Shown in pieces: positions 47,786 through 59,474 of a DNA stretch of 64,000 nt (position 1 is the stretch's first letter; every line of letters starts with the position of its first letter). The DNA is taken from positions 3,977,164 to 4,041,163 of the forward strand of contig NZ_CP032684.1 of NCBI RefSeq assembly GCF_003627795.1, given 5' to 3'. The translations under genes and the position numbers were made by a program. Origin of the DNA: Rhizobium sp. CCGE531. GTDB lineage: Bacteria > Pseudomonadota > Alphaproteobacteria > Rhizobiales > Rhizobiaceae. The notes beneath the pieces were generated by a model, which was not told the origin of the DNA, searched no databases, and worked only from the letters and a program-made list of their open reading frames with translations.

Positions 47786-48493
47786 ATGGCTCAACAATTG
47801 CTCATGCCGAAGGCAACTGCCATCTGGCTTGTCGACAATACGGCCTTGTCATTCGACCAGATCGCGCAGTTCTGCAAGCTGCACCCGCTCGAAGTGAAGG
47901 CCATTGCCGATGGCGAAGCCGCACAGGGCATCAAGGGCCTCGATCCGATCTCGACCGGTCAGTTGACGCGCGACGAAATCGCCCGCGCGGAAGGCAATCC
48001 GAACCACAAGCTGAAGCTTTCCGAGCCGAAGGTCCGCGTGCCTGAATCGAAGCGCCGCGGTCCGCGCTATACGCCGGTCTCCAAGCGCCAGGACCGCCCG
48101 AACGCCATTCTCTGGCTGGTGCGCAACCATCCGGAACTGAAGGATGCGCAGATTTCCCGCCTCGTCGGCACCACCAAGTCGACCATCGAGCAGATCCGCG
48201 ACCGTACGCACTGGAACTCGGCCAACCTGGCACCGATGGACCCGGTAACGCTCGGCCTCTGCAGCCAGATCGACCTCGACATGGAAGTCGAAAAGGCCGC
48301 CAAGGGCCGTCCGCTGCCGACGGCCGCCGAACTCGGCGCCACACTGCAGCCGGCCCAGGAAACCGAAAAGCTCGGCTTCAGCTATGATCGTGACGAGCCG
48401 AAGGAAAAGGAAATCGACGCCGACGCCGTTTTCGCCAAGCTGAAGTCGCTGAAATCCACCACACCGGACGACGAAGACGACGATCAGTTCTGA
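47786..48493 (+). CDS. trcR: Cell cycle transcriptional regulator TrcR (DUF1013)
   Basis: 235 residues, highly conserved across alphaproteobacteria. Two helix-turn-helix-like segments: TALSFDQIAQFCKLHPLEVKAIADG near the start and NHPELKDAQISRLVGTTKSTIEQI around residue 110-140, with HWNSANLAPMDPVTLGLC following. Acidic C-terminus DDEDDDQF. The family name TrcR is from protein family annotation; the regulon in Rhizobium is not known to me. AAGGAC precedes ATG 47786. Strong terminator follows. Confidence 0.85.
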   Translation: MAQQLLMPKATAIWLVDNTALSFDQIAQFCKLHPLEVKAIADGEAAQGIKGLDPISTGQLTRDEIARAEGNPNHKLKLSEPKVRVPESKRRGPRYTPVSKRQDRPNAILWLVRNHPELKDAQISRLVGTTKSTIEQIRDRTHWNSANLAPMDPVTLGLCSQIDLDMEVEKAAKGRPLPTAAELGATLQPAQETEKLGFSYDRDEPKEKEIDADAVFAKLKSLKSTTPDDEDDDQF

Positions 48494-48516
48494 GATCCGG
48501 CTACCGGACGTTATGC

Positions 48517-48547
48517 AAAGCCCCGGTCCTCGACCGGGGCTTTTTTG
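48517..48547 (+). terminator. Terminator of trcR
   Basis: AAGCCCCGGT / ACCGGGGCTT with a 5-base loop and TTTTTT. Confidence 0.9.
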
Positions 48548-48559
48548 TCGGAAGACACG

Positions 48560-49718
<1,159 letters not shown>

Positions 49719-49799
49719 GATGGAGTAGGCACGTCGCATAAATAAAGCCCGCGGCCTACCGCACGAGGTCAGTTCGATATGGCATTCTGCGCCGAAGAT

Positions 49800-49873
49800 T
49801 AGCCCTCATGGTGAGGTGCGGAGGCTCCTGAGCTTGTCGAAGGGGCCGGAGCCTCGAACCACGAGGGCGGGTG
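49800..49873. repeat. REP-like repeat upstream of yggS end
   Basis: TAGCCCTCATGGTGAGGTGC ... CGAACCACGAGGGCGG, with an internal CTCCTGAGCTTGTCGAAGG. Same family as 38631-38687. Nothing else is seen between the IS and yggS. Confidence 0.75.
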
Positions 49874-49944
49874 GTGGATGACTACACACATCTCCGCTCG
49901 CCCATAACGGCGTTGCTTATTATTTAATCTGGCTTCGACGAAAT

Positions 49945-50604
49945 CTATCGCGCTCCAAAAATCGCGGAGCCAACGCGAACGCTGGTCGCGCCGAAGGCGA
50001 CGGCGGTTTCGTAGTCGCTCGACATGCCCATCGAGAGTTTTTCAACGCCTGCCTGTTCGGCGAGCTTTGCGAGCAGGGCGAAATGCGGCCCCGGATTTTC
50101 GTCCGCCGGCGGAATGCACATCAGGCCCTCGACCGAAAGCCCGAGTTCCTTACGGCAAAGATCGACGAAAGCGACGGTATCATCAGGCGCGATACCGGCC
50201 TTTTGCGGCTCGAGGCCGGTATTGACCTGCACATAGAGCCTCAAAGGCTTGCCCTGTCGCTTCATTTCATCGGCGATGGCGCGCGCGATCTTTTCCCGGT
50301 CGATCGTCTCGATGACCTCGAACAGCGCCACGGCATCCGCGGCCTTGTTCGATTGCAGTGGCCCGATCAGGTGCAGCTCGATCCCTGATGTCTCCGCCTT
50401 CAGCTCCGGCCACTTGCCCTGGCTTTCCTGCACGCGGTTTTCGCCGAACACCCGCTGGCCGGCCGAAATCGCCGGGCGAATCTGATCGGCATCGAAGGTC
50501 TTGGAAACGGCAACGAGCTGCGCGGAGCCGGCCGCTCGACCGGCCTGGCGCTCCGCCGCCGCAATATGGGAACGGACTTCGTTCAGGCGCTCTTGAAGTT
50601 CCAT
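49945..50604 (-). CDS. YggS-family PLP-binding protein
   Basis: 219 residues of the PLP homeostasis protein family (YggS/PROSC). Single-domain TIM barrel; the PLP lysine is in LVAVSKTFDADQI (about residue 36), and FGENRVQESQGKWPEL, HLIGPLQSNKAADAV and LSMGMSSDYETAVAFG are family motifs. Non-enzymatic carrier or regulator of vitamin B6 pools. Divergent from leuS. Confidence 0.93.
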   Translation of the reverse strand: MELQERLNEVRSHIAAAERQAGRAAGSAQLVAVSKTFDADQIRPAISAGQRVFGENRVQESQGKWPELKAETSGIELHLIGPLQSNKAADAVALFEVIETIDREKIARAIADEMKRQGKPLRLYVQVNTGLEPQKAGIAPDDTVAFVDLCRKELGLSVEGLMCIPPADENPGPHFALLAKLAEQAGVEKLSMGMSSDYETAVAFGATSVRVGSAIFGAR

Positions 50605-50805
50605 CTTTCCGCCTCGATATTCGCGCTTGCTTCTTCAGACTTTGCAGTAACGAGGCTGATGGCCTTTGCCAAGGGCGAATGCGCCGGAATCCGGCTTTGC
50701 TTTGCAAGATAAGGCACTTGCTGCACCTGCTAAACTTGACGCTTGGGTGGTTTCGTGGTGAAGGTCACGCCTTAATCCCCATGATTTTCCGGAATGCAAG
50801 AACAG

Positions 50806-53436
50806 ATGTCTATCGAACGTTATAATCCGCGCGACGCCGAGCCCCGCTGGCAGCAGAAATGGAACGAAGAAGAAGTCTTCGTGACCGACAACGCCGATCC
50901 GCGCGAGAAATACTACGTTCTAGAGATGTTTCCCTATCCGTCCGGCCGCATCCACATGGGCCATGTGCGCAACTATGCCATGGGCGATGTCGTCGCGCGC
51001 TATAAGCGCGCCCGCGGCTACAACGTCCTGCATCCGATGGGCTGGGACGCCTTCGGCATGCCGGCGGAAAACGCCGCGCGCGACAACAAGGTGCATCCGA
51101 AGGAATGGACCTACCAGAACATCGCCTCGATGCGCACCCAGCTGAAGGCCATGGGCCTGTCGCTGGACTGGAGCCGCGAATTCGCGACCTGCGACGTCGA
51201 TTACTATCACCGGCAGCAGATGCTCTTCATCGACATGATGGAGAAGGGCCTGGTCTATCGCAAGAAATCCAAGGTCAATTGGGACCCGGTCGACAATACC
51301 GTTCTTGCCAACGAACAGGTCATCGAGGGTCGCGGCTGGCGCTCCGGTGCTCTCGTCGAGCAGCGCGAACTGACGCAATGGTTCTTCAAGATTACCGAAT
51401 TCAGCCAGGAGCTGCTGGACGCGCTGGATACGCTGGACCATTGGCCGGAAAAAGTGCGGCTGATGCAGAAGAACTGGATCGGCCGGTCCGAGGGCCTGAC
51501 CGTCCGCTGGGAAATCGTGGCCGAAACCGCCCCCAACAGCGATCGCGAAATCACTGTTTACACGACCCGGCCCGATACGCTGTTCGGCGCATCCTTCCTG
51601 GCGATCTCGGCCGATCATCCGCTCGCCAAGGAAGCCGCCGCCAAGGATCCGGCCATTGAAGCCTTCTGCGAGGAATGCCGCCGCGCCGGTACTTCGCTTG
51701 CCGCCCTGGAAACGGCGGAAAAGAAGGGCATGGATACCGGAATCCGCGTCCGCCATCCCTTTGACCCATCCTGGGAACTGCCTGTCTACATCGCCAATTT
51801 CGTGCTGATGGACTATGGCACGGGCGCTATTTTCGGCTGCCCGTCCGGCGATCAGCGCGACCTGGATTTCGCCCGCAAATACGGCCTGCCCGTCGTGCCC
51901 GTCGTCATGCCGAGGGAAGGCGATGCCGCAAGCTTCAGCGTTGGCGACGTCGCCTATGACGGCGACGGCGTGATGATCAATTCCCGCTTTCTCGACGGCA
52001 TGGGCATCGAGGAAGCCTTCGAGACGGTGGCAACGAAGCTCTCGGAAACGAGCCTCGGCAATGCACCGCAGGCCGAACGCAAGGTGAATTTCCGCCTGCG
52101 CGACTGGGGTATTTCCCGCCAGCGCTACTGGGGTTGCCCGATCCCAGTCATCCATTGCGACGATTGCGGCGTGCTGCCTGTGCCGAAGCAGGATCTGCCG
52201 GTCAGGCTGCCCGACGACGTGACTTTCGACCAGCCGGGCAACCCGCTCGATCGGCACGCCACCTGGCGGCATGTCGCCTGCCCGCAATGCGGCAAGGATG
52301 CACGGCGTGAAACCGATACGATGGATACCTTCGTCGATTCGAGCTGGTATTTCGTCCGTTTCACCGCGCCTTGGGAAAATCAGCCGACCGACAAGGTCGC
52401 CGCCAACCACTGGCTGCCCGTCGATCAATATATCGGCGGCATCGAACACGCGATCCTGCATCTGCTCTATTCGCGCTTCTTCACCCGCGCCATGCGCGAA
52501 ACCGGCCATCTCGACGTGAAGGAGCCCTTCAAGGGCCTGTTCACACAAGGCATGGTGGTGCATGAAACCTACAGCCGAGGCAATGGCCTGACACGCGAAT
52601 GGGTGTCTCCGGCCGATATCAACATCGAGGAAGTGGACGGCCAGCGCCGCGCCACGCTGCTCTCGACCGGCGAGAACATCGCCATCGGCTCGATCGAAAA
52701 GATGTCAAAGTCGAAGAAGAACGTCGTCGATCCCGACGATATCATCGCATCCTACGGCGCAGATACCGCACGCTTCTTCGTGCTCTCCGATTCGCCGCCC
52801 GACCGCGACGTCATCTGGTCGGAAGCAGGTGTCGAAGGCGCCCATCGCTTCACGCAGCGCATGTGGCGCCTGGTGTCCGAAGCCGCCGACATGCTGAGGA
52901 CGGTCGAACCGACTCCGGCTAAGGAAGGCGAAGCGCTGGCGATTTCGCAGATCGCCCATCGCACGCTGAAGGCGGTTCAGGGTGATTACGACAAGCTCGC
53001 CTTCAACAAGGCCGTGGCGCGGATTTACGAGTTCGTCAATGCGCTGGCGGCGCCGCTCAGCAAGATCGCAGCCGGCCAGGCCGATGCCGCCTATCGCTCA
53101 GCTGTCCGCGAAGCCGTCGAGATCCTGATTGCATTGGTCGCGCCGATCACGCCGCACCTCGCCGAAGAATGCTCGGCAGTGCTCGGCAATAGCCATATGA
53201 TCGCTACCAGCGCATGGCCGGTCTACGACGAAGCTCTCGTCATCGAAAACGAGATCGTCTATCCCGTTCAGATCAACGGCAAGAAGCGCGCCGAATTGAC
53301 AATCGCGCGCGATGCGGATCAGAATGCCGTGCAGCAGGCTGTGCTCGCCCTGAATGCTGTTACGAGCGCATTGAATGGTCAGGCGCCAAAGAAGATCATC
53401 GTCGTTCCACAGAGGATCGTAAACATTGTCGTCTGA
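50806..53436 (+). CDS. leuS: Leucyl-tRNA synthetase
   Basis: Class I aminoacyl-tRNA synthetase. 876 residues from ATG 50806 (family start [18 protein letters not shown]); ATG 50794 would add four residues. HIGH motif as [15 protein letters not shown], editing domain with [17 protein letters not shown] as [16 protein letters not shown], and the C-terminal [11 protein letters not shown]. First of leuS-lptE-holA, a common alphaproteobacterial operon. lptE starts within its last codons. Confidence 0.96.
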   Translation: MSIERYNPRDAEPRWQQKWNEEEVFVTDNADPREKYYVLEMFPYPSGRIHMGHVRNYAMGDVVARYKRARGYNVLHPMGWDAFGMPAENAARDNKVHPKEWTYQNIASMRTQLKAMGLSLDWSREFATCDVDYYHRQQMLFIDMMEKGLVYRKKSKVNWDPVDNTVLANEQVIEGRGWRSGALVEQRELTQWFFKITEFSQELLDALDTLDHWPEKVRLMQKNWIGRSEGLTVRWEIVAETAPNSDREITVYTTRPDTLFGASFLAISADHPLAKEAAAKDPAIEAFCEECRRAGTSLAALETAEKKGMDTGIRVRHPFDPSWELPVYIANFVLMDYGTGAIFGCPSGDQRDLDFARKYGLPVVPVVMPREGDAASFSVGDVAYDGDGVMINSRFLDGMGIEEAFETVATKLSETSLGNAPQAERKVNFRLRDWGISRQRYWGCPIPVIHCDDCGVLPVPKQDLPVRLPDDVTFDQPGNPLDRHATWRHVACPQCGKDARRETDTMDTFVDSSWYFVRFTAPWENQPTDKVAANHWLPVDQYIGGIEHAILHLLYSRFFTRAMRETGHLDVKEPFKGLFTQGMVVHETYSRGNGLTREWVSPADINIEEVDGQRRATLLSTGENIAIGSIEKMSKSKKNVVDPDDIIASYGADTARFFVLSDSPPDRDVIWSEAGVEGAHRFTQRMWRLVSEAADMLRTVEPTPAKEGEALAISQIAHRTLKAVQGDYDKLAFNKAVARIYEFVNALAAPLSKIAAGQADAAYRSAVREAVEILIALVAPITPHLAEECSAVLGNSHMIATSAWPVYDEALVIENEIVYPVQINGKKRAELTIARDADQNAVQQAVLALNAVTSALNGQAPKKIIVVPQRIVNIVV

Positions 53437-53947
53437 TAGTCTTTTCAAGTTCGCCCGCATCGCCGGCGTCGCCTCGCTTGTGGCCGTTGCCGGCCTTCTG
53501 TCCTCCTGCCAGGTTCGGCCGCTCTACGCCGTCAGCACGGGTGTCACGCAGAAGCTCTCCGAAGTTGCTTTCTCCGACGTCGGCTCGCGCGTCGGCCTGG
53601 AGGTCCGCAATCAGCTGATCTTCATTGCAGGTCGGGGCGCCGGCGAAACGAAGACACCGAAATATACCGTCGACCTCAGTGTCGCCTCCGGTACCGGAGG
53701 CGTTATCTATCTGCCGTCGTCCAGTACGTCGGCAGCAGGACGCACCACAGTGACTGCGTCCTTCACGCTGAAGGAGGCAGTCACTGGTAAGGTGCTTAAA
53801 TCCGGCAGTCGCTCGGTAACGTCGCTTGTCGACTTCCCGACGCAGGAATTCGCCAAGCAGCGCGCAATCCGCGATTCGGAAGACCGCGCGGCCCGCGAAG
53901 TTGCCGAGATGGTGGCTGTCGACATCGCAGCCGCGCTCAGCCGCTGA
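53426..53947 (+). CDS. lptE: LPS assembly lipoprotein LptE-like
   Basis: 173 residues with a lipoprotein signal: hydrophobic helix then LLSSC (Cys28). The remainder ([60 protein letters not shown]) fits the LptE/RlpB family, which plugs the LptD pore and helps insert LPS in the outer membrane. Start is a TTG at 53426, with GAGGATCG upstream, inside the end of leuS. Position between leuS and holA is conserved, which supports the call. Confidence 0.85.
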   Translation: MSSDSLFKFARIAGVASLVAVAGLLSSCQVRPLYAVSTGVTQKLSEVAFSDVGSRVGLEVRNQLIFIAGRGAGETKTPKYTVDLSVASGTGGVIYLPSSSTSAAGRTTVTASFTLKEAVTGKVLKSGSRSVTSLVDFPTQEFAKQRAIRDSEDRAAREVAEMVAVDIAAALSR

Positions 53948-53960
53948 AAAAGAGCGCGGC

Positions 53961-54998
53961 ATGGCGGAAATCAAGTCTCACGAATTCGACGGATTCCTCC
54001 AAAATGCCGCGCGAAACTACCGCATCTTTGTCATTTATGGACCGGACCGTGGACTGGTTTCCGAACGTGCCGCGCAAATTGCCGGCAAGACCGGCGTCGA
54101 CCTGAAAGACGCCTTCTCCCTTATCAAGCTCGACGTCGCGGATCTGCAGAATGATGCCGGCCGCCTGCTTGATGAGGTTAACGCCATCGGCCTGTTCGGT
54201 GGCGAGAAGCTTGTCTGGATTCGCGGTGCCGCCAACGAAAAGGCACTCATCGATTCGCTGCAGATCGTCGCCGGCAATCCTCCGGACGCCAGCTTTCTCA
54301 TCGTCGAAGCAGGAGATCTCAAAAAGGGATCAGGATTGCGCAAGATTGCGGAGCCGGCTCGCAGTGTCGCTACCATTCCTTGCTATGCCGACGACGTCAG
54401 AGCTCTCAACAGCCTGATAGATACTGAGCTGGCAAATGAGGGGCTGCGTATCGCACCGGCCGCTCGTCAGACCTTGCTGGAGCTTCTCGGCGGCGATCGC
54501 ATCGCGTCCCGCAACGAGGTGCGCAAGCTTGCCCTTTACTGCCGCGGCGAGGATATGATCGAGGAGCAGCACGTCATCGAGATCATCGGCGACGCCAGCG
54601 CGGTTTCCGCGGATGATGCCGTCGACGCTATCCTCAAGGGTGATTCAGAGGCTTTCCTGCGCGCCATGCAAAGGATTGCTTCATCCAAAACCCCGATGTT
54701 CCTCGTGTTGCAGGGCTGTCTGAGGCAATTTCAGATGCTTGATACGATGCGAGCGGAGATGGATGAGAAGCGGCTCGCTCCCGCTCAGGTCATGCAGACG
54801 CATGGCCGCCATCTGCATTTCCGTCGCAAGCCCGTTATCGAACAGGCACTCAGAAGCTGGACTGCGCCGGCCATCGCCCGGGAAATGAACAGATTGCAGA
54901 GCGCCATCCTTCAGACACGCCAGCGCGCCAGCCTGGAAGACACCATTGCCACCCAGACCCTGTTGGCGACCACGTTGCAATCAGCTCGGAAGGGTTAA
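53961..54998 (+). CDS. holA: DNA polymerase III subunit delta
   Basis: Clamp-loader subunit that opens the beta ring. 345 residues from ATG 53961; the longer frame lies inside lptE. N-terminal IFVIYGPDRGLVSERAAQIA, LDVADLQNDAGRLLDEVNAIGLFGGEKLVWI, and SFLIVEAGDLKKGSGLRK are typical HolA segments, as is LEDTIATQTLLATTL at the end. A near-perfect parS site starts one base after the stop. Confidence 0.93.
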   Translation: MAEIKSHEFDGFLQNAARNYRIFVIYGPDRGLVSERAAQIAGKTGVDLKDAFSLIKLDVADLQNDAGRLLDEVNAIGLFGGEKLVWIRGAANEKALIDSLQIVAGNPPDASFLIVEAGDLKKGSGLRKIAEPARSVATIPCYADDVRALNSLIDTELANEGLRIAPAARQTLLELLGGDRIASRNEVRKLALYCRGEDMIEEQHVIEIIGDASAVSADDAVDAILKGDSEAFLRAMQRIASSKTPMFLVLQGCLRQFQMLDTMRAEMDEKRLAPAQVMQTHGRHLHFRRKPVIEQALRSWTAPAIAREMNRLQSAILQTRQRASLEDTIATQTLLATTLQSARKG

Positions 54999-55014
54999 TG
55001 TTTCACGGGAAACA
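54999..55014. promoter_or_regulatory. parS-like site (15 of 16 matches)
   Basis: TGTTTCACGGGAAACA differs from the parS consensus at one central base. It lies in the short convergent gap between holA and parB. Confidence 0.65.
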
Positions 55015-55099
55015 GCCGCGGAAATAGCGCATGGGTCCGATTGAAATCGGATCCGGCTATTCTTTGGCCGACTACAATTGCAAAGCTTGCGGGCTGCCT

Positions 55100-55987
55100 T
55101 CAGCGCCGCTCCAGCAGCCGACAAATCTCCTCGAGCTGCTCCAGCGTCTTGTAGCTGATCTTCACCTGGCCGCCATTGCCACGATGATTGATCGAGACGT
55201 CCAAACCGAGCGTATCGGACAGCGTGCGCTCCAGCGCCAGCGTATCGGAGTCCTTTTCATCCTTGCGGGCACCGACGGGACGGGGATCGTTCTGCGCCTT
55301 GATGTCATTCTGCGCCAGTCGCTCGGCATCGCGCACCGACATGCCCTTGGAAACAATGGTGCGGGCCAGCGAGGCCGGATCCGACGTCGACACGAGAGCA
55401 CGCGCATGACCGGCAGACAGACTGCCGCCAGCAAGCATATCCCGCACCGGATCGGGCAGCTTCAGCAGTCGCAGCGAGTTGGCGACATGACTGCGGCTCT
55501 TGCCGATGATTTCGCCGAGATCGTTCTGCGTATAGCCGTGCTCGGCGATCAGCTGCTCATAACCCAGCGCCTCTTCCAGTGGATTGAGGTCGGCACGCTG
55601 GACATTTTCGACAATCGCAATTTCAAGGGCGGTCTTGTCGTCGACATCCCGGACAATGACCGGAATTTCGATCAGGCCGGCAAGCTGCGCCGCCCGCCAG
55701 CGTCTTTCGCCGGCTATGATCTCGTAACGGTCCGCCGAAATCGTGCGGGCGACGACCGGTTGGACAATGCCGTGCTGGCGGATGGAGCTGGCAAGATCAT
55801 GCAGCTCGGTTTCATCGAAATAGCGGCGTGGGTTTCTGGGGTTACGGCTGATGAATTCGATCGGCACCAGACGATCCGGGTTGACGCCCGGCTTGCCCGC
55901 ATCCACCGGCGTCGGCTGGTCCATCTCACCGATGAGAGCCGCCAGCCCGCGCCCGAGACGCCGCTTCGAAAGATCATCATTCATCAC
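55100..55987 (-). CDS. parB: Chromosome partitioning protein ParB
   Basis: 295 residues. N-terminal RRLGRGLAALIGE (ParA-contact region), CTP-binding domain with the ENVQRADLNPLEEA and GERRWRAAQLAGL boxes, helix-turn-helix YTQNDLGEIIGKSRSHVANSLRLLKLP, and C-terminal dimerisation part. It loads on parS and spreads as a CTP clamp. 30 bases downstream of parA. Convergent with holA. Confidence 0.96.
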   Translation of the reverse strand: MMNDDLSKRRLGRGLAALIGEMDQPTPVDAGKPGVNPDRLVPIEFISRNPRNPRRYFDETELHDLASSIRQHGIVQPVVARTISADRYEIIAGERRWRAAQLAGLIEIPVIVRDVDDKTALEIAIVENVQRADLNPLEEALGYEQLIAEHGYTQNDLGEIIGKSRSHVANSLRLLKLPDPVRDMLAGGSLSAGHARALVSTSDPASLARTIVSKGMSVRDAERLAQNDIKAQNDPRPVGARKDEKDSDTLALERTLSDTLGLDVSINHRGNGGQVKISYKTLEQLEEICRLLERR

Positions 55988-56017
55988 CGATACTCACTCT
56001 GGGACAATACTATAATA

Positions 56018-56830
56018 TCATGCTGCAGCCTTGCGCTGCCGTTCTCTCTGGATCACTTCCGAGGCCAATTGCAGATAGGCCTGGCTGCCCGCGCATTTCA
56101 GGTCGTAGAGAATCGCCGGCTTACCATAGGAAGGCGCCTCGGACACGCGTACGTTGCGCGGTATCAACGTATGGTAGACCTTTTCGCCCAGATGGGTGCG
56201 GACATCGCTGACGACCTGCTGCGCCAGATTGTTGCGGGAATCGAACATCGTCAAAACGATCCCCTGAATATCCAGGGATGGATTGACCGTACGGCGAACC
56301 TGGTCCACCGTTTCCAGGAGCTGACTGAGACCCTCCAGTGCGAAAAATTCGCACTGCAGCGGCACCAGCACGGAATGTGCCGCCGCCATGGCATTCATCG
56401 TCAGCAAATTGAAGGACGGCGGGCAATCGACCAGAATATAAGAGAAGGCGAGGGCCTCCGATGCATTCAAAGCCCGGCGAAGCTTGAAAACGCGATCCGA
56501 CTGCTGGGAAATCTCCATTTCAACACCGAGCAGATCCATCGTCGATGGCACGATGAAGAGATTCGGGACTGCCGTCTCCTGGACCGTATCCATGATCGAA
56601 TGGGTGCCGACCAGCAGATCGTAGGAAGACAGCTTTCGATCCCGCCGCTCGATACCCAGACCCGTACTGGCATTGCCCTGCGGATCGAGATCGACGATCA
56701 GAACCCGCTCGCCGATCGCGGCAAGCGCAGTCGCCAAGTTGATGGCAGTCGTGGTCTTGCCGACGCCGCCCTTTTGATTTGCGATGGTAATAATCCGGTT
56801 TCGCTCGCCGATCATCTGCCGCATATCCAA
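56018..56830 (-). CDS. parA: Chromosome partitioning ATPase ParA
   Basis: 270 residues. Deviant Walker A KGGVGKTTTAINLATALA, Walker A' VLIVDLDPQGNASTGLG, Walker B YILVDCPPSFNLLT, and DNA-binding region VRVSEAPSYGKPA. Drives ParB-parS movement to the cell pole. Start ATG 56830 or 56824. Lies between rsmG and parB, the usual gid-par order. Confidence 0.96.
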   Translation of the reverse strand: MDMRQMIGERNRIITIANQKGGVGKTTTAINLATALAAIGERVLIVDLDPQGNASTGLGIERRDRKLSSYDLLVGTHSIMDTVQETAVPNLFIVPSTMDLLGVEMEISQQSDRVFKLRRALNASEALAFSYILVDCPPSFNLLTMNAMAAAHSVLVPLQCEFFALEGLSQLLETVDQVRRTVNPSLDIQGIVLTMFDSRNNLAQQVVSDVRTHLGEKVYHTLIPRNVRVSEAPSYGKPAILYDLKCAGSQAYLQLASEVIQRERQRKAAA

Positions 56831-56836
56831 TTATGG

Positions 56837-57454
56837 TTAATTCAGGCGTCGCAGGCGACTTAGCTCCAAAATAACGGAATCTCGCTCGACAACACTCCGA
56901 TGTTTTACCAGATCGAATTCCCAACGGCCACGGGCTTTCTCAAGCTCACGCTCGTAATCCCGGCCTTTATGCAGAAAAAGTCGCAGATTTTCATTGCGCT
57001 CGCGCCAGGGCGCCGCGTAACCCAGCAACAACTCCAACTCTGCGAGCGCCCGCGCCGAGATCACATCACAATCCTGGATGACTTTGGACGCCTCTTCGAT
57101 CCGGATAGCGTGTACAGCGCCCCGCGCTTGGCATTCCCGCAGGCATACGCGCAGAAAAGCGGCCTTCTTCTGATTGCTCTCAACTAAATCGACGTGTCCG
57201 GCACCCATTTCCGCCAGAAAAATGGCGGTTATCACGCCGGGGAAGCCACCGCCGCTACCCAGATCAACCCAATGGCTCGGAGCTGAATGAAGCTGGAAAA
57301 TTTGCGCACTATCGGCAATGTGGCGACGCCAAAGATCGTCGACGGTGGAAGGTGCGACAAGATTGATGGTTTTCGCCCACTTCTGGAAGAGCTGCGCAAA
57401 ATGCTGCAGCCGCTCCTGTGTTTCACGTGAAACACGCACACCGTTCAATTCCAT
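56837..57454 (-). CDS. rsmG: 16S rRNA guanine-527 N7-methyltransferase
   Basis: 205 residues. SAM-binding motif [21 protein letters not shown], then [18 protein letters not shown] and [20 protein letters not shown]. Methylates G527 of 16S rRNA. A perfect parS site lies inside the fifth to tenth codons region (VSRET), so the protein's N-terminus is partly fixed by the centromere sequence. Six bases before parA. Confidence 0.95.
   Translation of the reverse strand: MELNGVRVSRETQERLQHFAQLFQKWAKTINLVAPSTVDDLWRRHIADSAQIFQLHSAPSHWVDLGSGGGFPGVITAIFLAEMGAGHVDLVESNQKKAAFLRVCLRECQARGAVHAIRIEEASKVIQDCDVISARALAELELLLGYAAPWRERNENLRLFLHKGRDYERELEKARGRWEFDLVKHRSVVERDSVILELSRLRRLN
57419..57434. promoter_or_regulatory. 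parS site, perfect match
   Basis: TGTTTCACGTGAAACA, all 16 bases of the consensus, within the 5' coding region of rsmG and about 1.4 kb from parB. Confidence 0.9.
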
Positions 57455-57484
57455 ACTTCGGACTCTCCAACCTTGCAGTAGTAA

Positions 57485-59368
57485 TCAGGAGACGAGCTTC
57501 CGCTCATCCTGATTGCTCGTCTTCTTGAGATGCGCTAGCAACAGAGAAATAGCCGCCGGAGTCATTCCGTCGATCCGCGACGCCTGAGCTATGTTCTTCG
57601 GATTTGCCCCGATCAGCTTCTGTTTCAGCTCGTTGGACAGGCCTGAGAGAGCGGCGAAGTCAAAGTCTGGAGGAATGGCGCGCTCTTCCTCTCTCCGGGC
57701 CTGTGCGATATCCGCTGCCTGTCGATCCATATAAACGGCATAGGCGGCTTCGATCTCGATCGCTTCGGCAATGCCCCGTTGCATGGATTGCAGCTCCGGC
57801 CAAAGACGAGACAATGCTTCGATCGATTGACCCGGATGCGAGAGAAGTTCGTAAGCGGAACGCCGCTGGCCATCCTTGTTGAGATGCATTCCGGCCTTCT
57901 CAGCCTCGTTCGGCGTAATCTTCAAATCCTTCAGGCGCGCGCGTGCCTGCTCGAGCTTCGCCAGATAGCGGTCAAAACGCGATGCGCGGTCAGCATCTAC
58001 GCAACCAATAGACAAGCCAACCGGCGTCAGGCGCACATCCGCATTGTCCGCGCGGAGCGATAGGCGATATTCCGCGCGCGACGTGAACATGCGATAGGGC
58101 TCCGCGACACCCCGCGACGTCAGATCGTCGATCATCACGCCGATGTAGGAGTCCGTCCGGCTGAACTCGATTGCTTTACCGTCGGAAGCAAGACGCGCCG
58201 CATTCAGGCCGGCAACGAGGCCCTGCGCGCCAGCCTCTTCATACCCGGTGGTGCCATTGATCTGACCGGCCAGGAAAAGCCCGGGAATCTTTTCCACTTC
58301 CAGAGAGAGTTTCAGTTCGCGCGGATCGACATGGTCATATTCGATCGCATAAGCGTATTGAAGAATCTGGACTCGTTCCAGACCCGGAATGGTTTTGATG
58401 AAATTCTCTTGAACCTCCTCGGGAAGGGAGGTCGATATGCCATTGGGATAGACGGTGGTATCATCAAGCCCTTCCGGCTCCAGGAATATCTGGTGGCCGT
58501 CGCGCTCTCCAAACTTGACGATCTTGTCCTCGATAGAGGGGCAATAGCGTGGTCCGACGCCCTCAATCTGTCCGGAATACATCGCCGATCGCTTCAGATT
58601 ATCCGCAATGATCCTATGTGTTTCCGGTGTCGTTCGGGTCACGCCACATTCGATCTGCGGATTGACGATGGAATCGGTCATGAAAGAAAAGGGCGTGGGA
58701 TCCTCGTCGGCGCCCTGTCTTCCGACAGAGTTCCAATCGATCGTCGTGCCGTCGAGGCGAGCCGGCGTTCCCGTCTTCAAACGTCCCAGGGCAAGGCCAT
58801 GTCGCAGCAACGTCCCTGAAAGGCCAATCGAAGGCTCTTCGCCGACGCGACCAGCCGGAATTTTCTTATCGCCGATATGAATAAGGCCGCGAAGAAAGGT
58901 TCCGGTCGTCAGAACAACGGCGCCGCAGCGGATGAGCCTGCCATCCTTCAAAGTAACGGCTGACACGCGTCCGTGCTCGAGGACGAGATCAAATGCATCC
59001 CCCTCGACGACATCGAGATTGGCGATCGCTCCGATTTCGGCCTGCATAGCCAAACGATAGAGCTTGCGATCCGCCTGCGTGCGCGGACCGCGCACCGCAG
59101 GTCCTTTCTTGCGATTGAGCATGCGGAATTGGATACCGGCAGCATCGGCAACCCGTCCCATCAAGCCGTCGAGCGCGTCGATTTCCCGCACCAGATGGCC
59201 CTTGCCGAGACCGCCGATAGCGGGGTTGCAGGACATGACGCCGATCGTATCCCGCCTATGTGTCACCAGCGCCGTGCGTGCGCCCAGACGCGCAGCTGCG
59301 GCTGCAGCTTCGCTGCCAGCGTGGCCGCCACCCACAACGATCACATCATATACTTCATCGAACATCAT
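57485..59368 (-). CDS. mnmG: tRNA uridine-5-carboxymethylaminomethyl modification enzyme MnmG
   Basis: Works with MnmE to add the carboxymethylaminomethyl group to wobble uridine-34. 627 residues from ATG 59368, with GAGGACTT upstream. FAD motif [80 protein letters not shown], and [18 protein letters not shown]. Follows mnmE on the same strand, with two parS-like sites in the gap. Confidence 0.95.
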   Translation of the reverse strand: MMFDEVYDVIVVGGGHAGSEAAAAAARLGARTALVTHRRDTIGVMSCNPAIGGLGKGHLVREIDALDGLMGRVADAAGIQFRMLNRKKGPAVRGPRTQADRKLYRLAMQAEIGAIANLDVVEGDAFDLVLEHGRVSAVTLKDGRLIRCGAVVLTTGTFLRGLIHIGDKKIPAGRVGEEPSIGLSGTLLRHGLALGRLKTGTPARLDGTTIDWNSVGRQGADEDPTPFSFMTDSIVNPQIECGVTRTTPETHRIIADNLKRSAMYSGQIEGVGPRYCPSIEDKIVKFGERDGHQIFLEPEGLDDTTVYPNGISTSLPEEVQENFIKTIPGLERVQILQYAYAIEYDHVDPRELKLSLEVEKIPGLFLAGQINGTTGYEEAGAQGLVAGLNAARLASDGKAIEFSRTDSYIGVMIDDLTSRGVAEPYRMFTSRAEYRLSLRADNADVRLTPVGLSIGCVDADRASRFDRYLAKLEQARARLKDLKITPNEAEKAGMHLNKDGQRRSAYELLSHPGQSIEALSRLWPELQSMQRGIAEAIEIEAAYAVYMDRQAADIAQARREEERAIPPDFDFAALSGLSNELKQKLIGANPKNIAQASRIDGMTPAAISLLLAHLKKTSNQDERKLVS

Positions 59369-59420
59369 CAAGTCCTCGGTCGTGCCGACTGTTTGGCACA
59401 CCAATTTCAGGAGTCAAGAA

Positions 59421-59436
59421 GGTTTCACGTGAAACG
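59421..59436. promoter_or_regulatory. parS-like site (14 of 16)
   Basis: GGTTTCACGTGAAACG: core 14 bases are perfect, both outer bases differ. Between mnmE and mnmG. Confidence 0.65.
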
Positions 59437-59458
59437 CTGGTCCGCGGCCCGATCGACA

Positions 59459-59474
59459 TGTTTCACGTGAATCA
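59459..59474. promoter_or_regulatory. parS-like site (15 of 16)
   Basis: TGTTTCACGTGAATCA, one mismatch, overlapping the mnmE stop codon. It is 38 bases from the previous site, so the two may load ParB together. Confidence 0.7.
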
